Positions 56,410-64,000 of a DNA stretch of 64,000 nt are shown here, one piece after another (positions within the stretch are counted from its first letter, which is position 1; each line of letters begins with the position of its first letter). The notes under the pieces are model-generated. The model made no database searches and was not told where the DNA came from. It saw only the letters and a list, made by a program, of their open reading frames with translations. The translations under genes and the position numbers were made by a program. Source of the stretch: Planoprotostelium fungivorum (taxonomy: Eukaryota; Evosea; Variosea; Cavosteliida; Cavosteliaceae); NCBI GenBank assembly GCA_003024175.1, contig MDYQ01000251.1:45773-109772 (forward strand). The letters are read 5' to 3'.

Positions 56410-58955
56410 ATGTGGAAAGCATCACTGCTGTTCTCTCTCGTATTGTTGTCCTTCGCAGGGGCAGAGCTAAAGAGGTTGAACAGGGCGCATGCCAATGAGA
56501 TCCTTCGAGTTGGCTTTGCCACGAAGGTGATTGCATCTTCTATAGAAAGAGTCTTACGGGTATCAGATGAATGATGGTGCGATGGAAGAAGGAGAGAGGC
56601 TCATATATGAGTTGACCAATCCTTGGCACTCTAATTATGCAAAATACCTCACTGTCGAAGAGGCCAACAAGCTCTTTGTCGACCGCCACGCCGTAGAGAA
56701 GACATCTTCCTTCTTGAAAGAGAACGGAATGTCTCATGTCATAGAGGGCAACGTGTTGTGGGTCAGAGCCAGTGTTAAGTCTCTGAATGGCCTCTTAAAT
56801 ACCAAGTTCTACCACTACGCCAAGGGGGCCGCATCCAACATTCGGGCCGATCGATATGACATACCCCACGAGGTGCGATATTTATTTCGATCTCTGATTT
56901 CTCATCGTCCATCTAGTTGAGAGAACATGTCTTACACGTCTTCGGAGTAGTTCACCACCCCGTATCACCGAGATGGATCGCTCCGGTGAATCATCTCCGC
57001 TCCATCTCGATCTCATTCTCCACAGTTGAATCCTATCATCTCTGCGCCCAGTTCTGGATCCGTGGGGCCTGATGATCTTCAAAAGCTCTACGGGGGTAAG
57101 TCGTCTCACCATCACCCGATCTGACATCCACGCGTCCAGTACCGGATAAGCTGATCAACAACTCCAACATAGGAACCATGGTTCTAGGCTACCGAGGTGG
57201 CTACTTGCCGGAAGACTTGTTCAACTTCTTCCAGCACTTCAACAGCTCGCTGGCCTCCACCGGCTACAATTTTCCCGCCAAAAAGATGGGACCAGATTAC
57301 ACCACCCTATGTCGTTCCATCGATTGTGGAGAGCCTACACTCGACGTGAGAAGATCGTCGCATCGTGATCGCGTTCGTGTCATTCGTGATGGTGCTGATG
57401 ATGATGTAGATGCAATATTCCATGGCCATGGCTCCCGGCGTCACAACGACTCTCTTCAATAGTGAAGGAGATCCGTTCGCAGAGATGATCACTTACTTGG
57501 CCTACAATGATTCTGGTGTACAAGTGACAACGGTCAGTCTCGGCTTTGGAGATCAGGGACAGGTAGGATGAATTCAGAATCACCGTCACTATCATCGAGA
57601 TCTTCGGTCATCGCTTCATCTCCTCCATCACTTGATCTGCTTCACCTCTGCATCGCTCCATCTCGATCACGATCACCTCCCGAACTCGATCGCGATCATC
57701 GCGATCACTCATCGTCTCCAGTCTTACTACGAGCATTGGTGCAATTACACTCTCGTGGCCGCCCTTCGAGGTATCTCTTACTTTTGCGCATCCGGCGACG
57801 CCGGTGGCGTCGAAGACGATTGTAACGCGAGACACAATTATCCGGTCGAATGCCAGTGGGTCATAGCTGTGGGAGGAACTCAGGGGCCGGAGTCGGGTAA
57901 GAAGGAAGAAGCCTGGTTCGCGGGAGGTGTTGGTACTTCGGTGTGGGCGCCTATGCCCTCGTGGCAAGGTGAGAGGACGAATCGATGAGATCGTGATGGA
58001 GATCATCACATCATCAGTCATCACAATCGATCATGATCACCACATCATCGATCATAACATCATCGCTCGTCATGCTCGCGATGATCTCGACGTGACACCG
58101 ACGCTCCTCAGTACCTTGGGCTTCTCAATATTTCAACAGCAAAAGCAATGCCATTGTCCCTGCCAAGGCAAACACCAGCTTGGCTTACCGCTGGTACCCT
58201 GATGTGGCTGCCGTCGCTAGCAGCCTCCCCCTCTACCAGAACGGAACGCTCAGGGGTGGAGTCGGAGGCACCAGTTTTGCCTCTCCTATCTTTGCTGGTG
58301 GAATCCTCTCGTCACTCATCATCGCAGTCATCACGATCATCATCGCAATCATCATTTCATCATCGCGATCGTGATGATATGATTGATGATCATCAATCAT
58401 ATCATCATCACAACACGAAGAGTCTGAAAGGCCATCAGGCATCATCTCCTCCATCAACCATTATCGAGACATCAACGGTATCCCGCCAGTCGGTTACCTT
58501 CCCCTGGTCATATCTCACATCATCAATCAGACTGGTGTCAGTCCGCTCTACGATGTGAACTCTGGTGCCTCTCAGTCGTCCAATTGTGTCGCATCGTTTC
58601 CCGCGGCTCGTAATTGGGGTGAGATTTCGAGTGCGAATGAAACTGACGAGTTCGAACAGATGCGGCGACGGGCTTCGGATCACCCAACTGGGCAGGGTTA
58701 TACAAAGCGCTAGTGACGGACGTCATTGCAGCGAGGACGAGCTCATCCTCTTCAACTTCTTCAACTTCTTCAACTTCTTCAACTTCTTCCACCACCGATG
58801 ATTCAACCGTTGATACTTCAACCACTGATACCGTCTCGTCTTCTCACAGCTCTGTCCCGACCATCATCGAGACGACTGGAGGTGCATCATCGATGATGAT
58901 CTGCGTGGGACAGCTCCTCATGTCTTCTTGCCTGTGTCTTATCTTATTCGTATGA
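56410..58955 (+). CDS. Sedolisin-family serine carboxyl peptidase (S53, tripeptidyl peptidase I-like), membrane-anchored
   Basis: An acid peptidase with a removable prodomain. Signal peptide MWKASLLFSLVLLSFAGAEL. Prodomain: GERLIYELTNPWHSNYAKYL, TVEEANKLF, HVIEGNVLWVRASVKSLNGL, LNTKFYHYAKGAAS. Mature domain: GPDDLQKLYG, VPDKLINNSNIGTMVLGYRG, catalytic GEPTLD (Glu and Asp four apart), MQYSMAMAPGVTTTLFNSEG, TTVSLGFGDQGQ, oxyanion Asp in FCASGDAGGVEDDC, ECQWVIAVGGTQ, and the serine motif GGTSFASPIFAGG. The Ca-site region DAATGFGSPNW is present. The tail is a Ser/Thr repeat (SSSTSSTSS) followed by a hydrophobic C-terminus (QLLMSSCLCLILFV), suggesting a GPI or membrane anchor. All catalytic residues are kept. 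Intron 1 may be only 19 bp (56527-56545). Confidence 0.92.
58745..58792. repeat. TCTTCAACT tandem repeat in sedolisin tail
   Basis: About five units of 9 bp encode repeated Ser-Thr-Ser. A likely O-glycosylated stalk between peptidase and membrane anchor; length variation is expected. Confidence 0.85.
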
Positions 58956-59204
58956 TAAAGACCGAATGAGAGTGTATTGTTGACTTATAATGCGATGGTG
59001 TTTATACAAAATGTGATTATCGTGGATGGATAACACGGTTACGATCCTCTCATTACAATCCTCACACTTGCATCACAGACTTTGTCGGGCAGTAAAGAGT
59101 GGACCTCCACACGGTATGGACTAATACGTCGATAGATATACACGCTCATCCCCCCTGCTTTTCGCATAGAATAGATCGCACCCTTACTCTACATGATCAT
59201 ACAT
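58956..59204. other. Convergent spacer
   Basis: 3' sides of sedolisin and the F-box/ankyrin-like gene. The part 59140-59204 is similar, inverted, to 40522-40600. Confidence 0.5.
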
Positions 59205-61114
59205 TTATCGTTCTTCCATATCCGTCTCACTATCGCTTACGTCCAACGACATTTCTATTCTCTCAATCTCATCGTTCACCGCACAGATGATTCCGACGTC
59301 TCCACAGGCCAGAGTCGCATGCTTCACATCCCACTTGTTGATCGACGCATCGATTTGGTTGGATCGTATGAGCCAGTCCACCATCTCCCCGTCTGTTGCC
59401 CTGATCGCCTCCAACAGTGCCTCGTTCTTTGTTCCAGAATCAAACTTCATCTTCTGAGTCATCTCCTTCAGTAGATCGATCCGGCCGGATCGTACTACGG
59501 CGTGGAGGATGCTGTTATTGAACGTTACCCCCGTGTTTCCTTCTCTGATGATGGGCTCCAGCAGGTACATGAGACCTCGATCGGCTAACTCTAACAAGCT
59601 GACGCTCTCTCTCATCTCGTAGAACCATCCATTTTCGAGCCGAATGGTCCTCCATTCGTCTACGGGCGAAAAGATCTCGATCGATAATTGCACAGTCAAC
59701 TGCGTGTTATGAGTGGACAGAACGGAAGGGGTTGGAATCATCTCATTCATCACCTTCAGATGGGACGCAATCTGAGCGGCCATATCATAGACCCTGGCCT
59801 TCAAGGCGATCAAGAAGTAGTGGGAGAAGTAACACAGGGGTAGTATGTCAGGAGACAGTAGTTTCTCTATCATCTTTCCATCACGGTGATAAACGACAGA
59901 GGAGATCGCCGTGGTAAGAACTCTCTTCAGCCAATCTTCTCTACCCTCTCCCATGCTCAGCTCGATTCAGATGCACGCCGTGCACAACTTACACCTCTAC
60001 GATCCACAATGGAGAAGCTGCTCCATCGACATCACTTTCCCGAGGGAAGAAGGAGAAGAAGGTTACGTCAAGGCATTAGACAGGATCTGCAGGGAGGGTC
60101 AGAATTCAGTCGAAGAGGGTCACCGCATCATCGTACTGTCCGATCGCAACACGAGTTTTCAGCGAGTTCCACTATCGACATTAGTGGCCTGCGGTGCAGT
60201 TCACCACCATCTCCAGAGATTGAAAATCGTCCTCGTTGTAGAGACGGCCGAGGCCAGGGAGGTGAGGGGTCGGTTGGCACGAAATATTGAGACGGGGGTA
60301 GGTACACCACATGTGTGTGTTGCTAGGATACGGAGCCGATGCGATCTGTCCTTACCTGGTACACGATCTCATCGGGAAGCTGCACAGGGACAATGCTGTT
60401 CCCGCCTTAAATATGTCGGCCGAACAGATGATCCACAACTACTCCGATGTGACCACGGTATCCTGAAGGTAACGTGGTCACAAACATTCGTGCCGTTTCA
60501 TTTCATTGAAACGCTGAGGGTGATAGGTCATGTCGAAGATGGGAATCTCTACCCTCCAATCGTACAAGGGGGCACAAATATTTGAGGCGCTGGGGTTAGA
60601 CGACACCATCGTGAAGAGGTGTTTCAAAGGAACTGCCACACGCATCCGTGGATCTACCTTCTATACTTTGGCATGTGACGCTCTCGCTTTTCATGAGTAC
60701 GGTTATCCCACCCTGGACCAATCGATTGAGCCGACGAACACACCCGACAAGACGGCGTACAACTTGAGGGAGGCCGGAGAGTACCACTACCGCATCGGTG
60801 AGCACCCCGTTCCCGCCAAAATCTGACGGGGGGTAGGAGGGAAAACCACTTCTGACACTCTTCTCTCCATCGTTGTGAAACCTGTTGACAAGCGCCAAAG
60901 CTCTGACCGCCTGCTGATTGTTCTCAGAGTTGCACTCGTAGAGGTCTTGAAAGAGGCAGGAGAAGATGCGTCGCACGACATTCCAGCCGAGGATGTCTTC
61001 CATCTTGTGCTGCTCGCTCTCGTTCGTGTGGTAGGTTTCTGTCGATTCGCCATCCTTGTGGTACTTCGCGATCTTGTGCGATGGCCCGCGAGACCAATCG
61101 CACCACAAAAGCAC
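59205..61114 (-). pseudogene. F-box-like/ankyrin family gene split by a glutamate synthase fragment
   Basis: The 5' part (60842-61003, in minus orientation) reads MEDILGWNVVRRIFSCLFQD then, after a frame break, SFGACQQVSQRWREECQKWF, matching the paralogue at 53.8-55.9 kb (TFGVCQQVSQRWRKECQRWF). The 3' part (59205-59936) reads REDWLKRVLTTAISSVVYHR, SPDILPLCYFSHYFLIALKA, LLELADRGLMYLLEPIIREG, NNSILHAVVRSGRIDLLKEM, with a complete end SDSETDMEER. Between them, 59937-60841 is glutamate synthase DNA in the opposite orientation. The family's middle ~400 residues are absent. The 3' part has its own open frame from 59954 and could still be expressed as a short protein. An in-frame Met further upstream exists at 61114. 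Confidence 0.7.
59937..60841 (+). pseudogene. Displaced glutamate synthase fragment
   Basis: Matches 38866-39787 of the glutamate synthase gene, in opposite orientation, with introns kept, so it is a DNA-level copy, not a retrocopy. Recognisable segments: [60 protein letters not shown] and [20 protein letters not shown]. Relative to the parent it has a 12-bp in-frame loss (near 60212), a 4-bp loss near 60450 (parent ACTCCGATGCATGTGACC, copy ACTCCGATGTGACC) that breaks the frame, and a 3-bp loss near 60715. It cannot encode a working enzyme. Confidence 0.88.
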
Positions 61115-61168
61115 AGCCGCACCTAAGGCGTCGAGCCAGATCCCAACTTTCGTAGCGGTGCTAAATTC

Positions 61169-61465
61169 CTACCTTTTCGATTGTTTTGAATAAAACATGT
61201 GCGTCCTGTCATCGGCAGGGGTAGCTTTCTTATAGAAGTTGGTCAGAGGACTCTTCCTCTGAGTGGCGTTCTGCCCGTCCTCGCAATCAAAGGTAAGATG
61301 CAATCCCTGTTGAGAATCGTGCCAGGCCACACGAATGTCTGAATCAGCCTTAACGATGGCACAATCGATGAGAAGACGATCCACGTCCATCCAACCCCGC
61401 TGTTGAAATGACAACGTGCGGTACTGACCGATCCTGAGGAATGGACGACACCAATTGATGCACAT
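61169..61465 (-). CDS. Possible small protein, unknown
   Basis: A 98-residue open frame (MCINWCRPFLRIGQYRTLSF, then GWMDVDRLLIDCAIVKADSD, ending MFYSKQSKR) just downstream of the F-BAR/SH3 gene. It looks protein-like in composition and has no recognised domain. It could be a 3' UTR coincidence or a fragment of another gene. Confidence 0.3.
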   Translation of the reverse strand: MCINWCRPFLRIGQYRTLSFQQRGWMDVDRLLIDCAIVKADSDIRVAWHDSQQGLHLTFDCEDGQNATQRKSPLTNFYKKATPADDRTHMFYSKQSKR

Positions 61466-61476
61466 TATATAGATAT

Positions 61477-63530
61477 TTATCCTGTCCCCTCCACTTGGAC
61501 GTAAGTAGAAGGTACTCTACCAAATTTCCCTCCCGGGCTGGTGACGTAGAGCCAGCCTTCAACCTCTGACTGAAAGAAGAGGACATCGTTGGCCTTGAGG
61601 CTGAGCTCTTCTGCATCTTGTCCCTCGTAATCGTAGAGGGCCTTGTATTTCTTAGCCGGCTCGACGTAATTGTACGGGAAGATTCCCACTGCAACTCCAT
61701 CAATTCTCCACGATGTTCCCACGGATCCTCCACCTTTCCCCTGGTACTCTCCCTTCCACCATCCGTCCTCGTCTTTCGAAGTCACGTGCACGTGTGCGTC
61801 TGCTGGGAAGCTGAGATGCTCCGGATCTTCAGACTTGTACTCGAACTGCGTCTGGTAGATGTCCCTCGGAGTTTTCGCGGGCGCCGGAATTTCCGCGGGG
61901 GTTGGTGGGATCTCCTTCGGAAATTCCGCCTGAGTCTTCGGCTTCGGACTCTCCTTCACCATCGGACTCTCCCTCGGTGTAGACAGAGTGCTGGCTGACG
62001 CACTTCTGAAAGAAGACACCGATATAGCAGGCACCTTCTGTGTCGCCCTCTCCTTCACTGCTTCGTAATCGACCAGCGTGAGTTGTTTTCCAGTGGATGA
62101 TTTCTGAGCGAAATGCATGAGGTCGGCTGCGGCGTCGACGGCGACAAAAGAAGAGGACAAGCGATCTGACGTCTGCTTGTAGGAGAGGGACAGCTTCGTC
62201 TGAGCTTCAGACATGCGAACGATCTCGGTTCGAATGAGATCGATACGTTCGGATTCGGTCCTCTCGAGTTCCTGTGGTGGGTGAGATGATCGCGAGGGAT
62301 GAGATGATCGTGATGGATCAGATGATCAGATCGATGAGATGATGATGTTGTAAGAGGTGATCTCGATGAGTTGATGTGATGGATGAGAAGATCGCGCAGG
62401 ATGAAACGATCATGATGAATGAGAGGACTGCGAGATATAATCTGATCACGATGGATACGAGATATGTCGTGAAGATGGATCATTTGAAGAGATTTTGTAA
62501 ACTCCTCCGGAATTTCGCGGTTGTGAAGATGAGGGTGATATTTCGATTGAGAAGTCGTACCGATAAGATGTGAGGTATCTCGTTATGATACACTTTCTCT
62601 TGTGTTCCTCTCAGCTTCTCGACCGCCTTCTTCAGCTCTCTGATGATGGTGCTTGAGTCATCGCTTCCTCATCTCACGACTCACTTGTCCGCCTTCTCTT
62701 CATTCTTGCTCTCAGCATCTGTCTTCTTGGCCAACTATGTCCATCATCAGACATGCATGACACGATGATGGAAATGCGATGTGTCGCGATCGAGCGCTCA
62801 CCTTTGTGATGACTGTTGGAACTCCGGTTTCTTTGGCAATGTTATACTCGTGAAGGGCATCATTGTGTCTCTTTTTGGCGACTGTGTACTTCTCCTCTGT
62901 TTTGTTGCAGGCGGACTGATGCTTCTTCACTTTGTCTAAATGTTTCTTTCCGTTGTTTGTCAGCTGTTCGCGTTGCATCAGTGGAAATGATATGTCAGGT
63001 GTATGACGATGGAAGAGATGCCCGGAGAGACTCACCGTCTTTTCTGTCTTCACTTTTTCTTTGTCTCTTCGTGAGATCGATTCGGCAACCCTTTTGATGT
63101 CTTCGGCAAAGACTAACATCACCGACCCCATCTGATCAATGTTCTCCAATAACGACACCCAAGAGCCCTTAACAGTGCTGTCGTCTATCAGAGACGATGA
63201 TATGTTGAATCGATTGGATGATGGAAGTCACCCGTAGACTGCCGCATCTACGTTCGTAGATAATTTCGACTTCGAGAGTGACTGCAATCCTTCAAAGTCT
63301 TCAGTGCTATGGTAACACTCAAAATGTGAGCCCACCTTTGCTGTAATCCTTGCTCAAATTTCCCAACTTCTCGAAGCACTTGACCAAGTCTTCACGAAAC
63401 TCTGTCGTGATCCTCGTTTGTCCTTTCACAGAATCGAATCCATCCTAAATCATCGTCAGAATCTTCCAGCTCTCCTCCATCGCCGTCAATTTATGTCTCT
63501 CACCCAAGTGAGGTCTGCGAAAGAAGACAT
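61477..63530 (-). CDS. F-BAR and double SH3 domain protein
   Basis: A membrane-curvature adaptor linking membranes to actin regulators. Start at 63530 gives MSSFADLTWDGFDSVKGQTR then TTEFREDLVKCFEKLGNLSK DYSK, matching the F-BAR/FCH start (FWDGFDSVxxRtxxGxe). The intron 63445-63503 joins these in frame. The coiled F-BAR body follows: LQSLSKSKLSTNVDAAVY, LLENIDQMGSVMLVFAEDIK, REQLTNNGKKHLDKVKKHQS, EKYTVAKKRHNDALHEYNIA. A Ser/Pro linker (STPRESPMVKESPKPKTQAE) leads to SH3-1 (TQFEYKSEDPEHLSFPADAH, DEDGWWKGEYQGKGG, GIFPYNYVEP) and SH3-2 (YKALYDYEGQDAEELSLKAN, VEGWLYVTSPGGKFGRVPST YV). It ends QVEGTG at 61477. Both SH3 folds keep the ALYDY and W-G-P-Y ligand residues. Confidence 0.9.
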
Positions 63531-63940
63531 AGTCCAACGGCTCTCCTCTGTTGACCAATTTCGAATTGTCAACGTGGTCCCGGAAGTCAACGTCGGTAAA
63601 TGTGTCACTGAAAAACGCGAATGCTACCGCGTTCGACCTCAGCTTCGGCGCGGCTTCATCGTGAGGTGATCAACAGGAACCGAGGTGCTAACCTCACACA
63701 ATGTATCCGGTAATTCATTGACAGAGAGCAGAGAGACGAAACCATCCAAGTTCAATGGATGTGGATCAGCACCTCACATTGGAGATCTTTACTAGCTCCG
63801 ATGAAGTGATTCGCCTTTTGTTTAGGTGGTCAAAATCATTTGCATAATATTCTCGTTGTTGCGCGACCGCTCTCGTCAAACGAAAAATCAAAAGAGATCA
63901 TTCAGTCCATTTCAATCAGATCGAATTCTTCCTACAGATC
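63531..63940. promoter_or_regulatory. Intergenic region between divergent genes
   Basis: Upstream of the F-BAR gene and of the gene at the right edge. An octamer-like ATTTGCAT (63838-63845) is present; its meaning is unknown. No gene is supported. Confidence 0.35.
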
Positions 63941-64000
63941 ATGCCGATCCTTCCCATCGTTGATGTAGACCCCCTCGATCGAACACGACCCACATTCGAG
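63941..64000 (+). CDS. Start of a gene running off the window
   Basis: ATG at 63941 opens MPILPIVDVDPLDRTRPTFE to the window edge without a stop. Too short to identify. Confidence 0.35.
   Translation, partial: MPILPIVDVDPLDRTRPTFE

Overview
The window is eukaryotic nuclear DNA from a compact, intron-rich protist. Nearly all recognisable genes are interrupted by short GT-AG introns, mostly about 38-55 bp, usually with a GTGAG-type donor. The genes include TBP, ORC3, RPL15, VPS53, an OST subunit, a FICD-type AMPylator, an F-BAR/SH3 protein, a RasGEF and a fused NADH-type glutamate synthase. That mix, plus secreted sedolisin and thaumatin-like proteins, suggests an amoebozoan; this is inference, since no species marker is present. 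Two single N bases (13977 and 40004) are assembly gaps.

Layout. 1-1.9 kb: RasGEF (+). 1.9-7.5 kb: FICD homologue and VPS53 (-). 7.6-10.7 kb: a small coiled-coil protein (+), RPL15 (-) and a mitochondrial-type PPR protein (-). 10.9-12.7 kb: RING-H2 E3 (+). 12.9-15 kb: gene debris and a ~500-bp tandem duplication across the first N. 15.2-18.3 kb (+): a Pro/Gly-rich protein, KRTCAP2, tRNA-Gly(TCC) and a thaumatin-like protein. 18.6-25.6 kb (-): an LRR receptor with a pseudokinase domain, a bestrophin-like channel and an ankyrin protein. 26-29.5 kb: a secreted protein, a small charged protein and a zinc-ribbon protein. 29.7-33.9 kb: TraB-like protein, homeodomain protein and an unknown protein. 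34-40 kb (-): glutamate synthase, cut at its N-terminus by the second N. 40-45.7 kb: F-box/ankyrin-like debris, a long coiled-coil protein and TBP. 45.8-49.4 kb (+): ORC3. 49.7-55.9 kb: a coiled-coil protein, a secreted carbohydrate-binding-like protein, a decayed FAD oxidase and an F-box/ankyrin-like gene. 56.4-59 kb (+): sedolisin. 59.2-61.1 kb: a second F-box/ankyrin-like gene interrupted by a ~0.9-kb piece of glutamate synthase DNA. 61.5-63.5 kb (-): F-BAR/SH3 protein.

The genes are mostly independent housekeeping or signalling loci, not an operon-like system. The most unusual feature is shared sequence inside introns. A perfect 18-bp palindrome, ATCTACAACGTTGTAGAT, or a near copy, lies inside several short introns of VPS53 and glutamate synthase. 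Half-copies lie in other introns, including the RasGEF gene. Two VPS53 introns are both 47 bp with the palindrome at the same offset. This looks like an introner-like or mobile-intron family. A second shared intron motif (TTTGGCGGGAA-like), two candidate introns of 19 and 20 bp, and DNA-level shuffling of a glutamate synthase fragment into an F-box-family gene are further points to check. Exon coordinates were read by eye; outer limits are firmer than internal splice sites.
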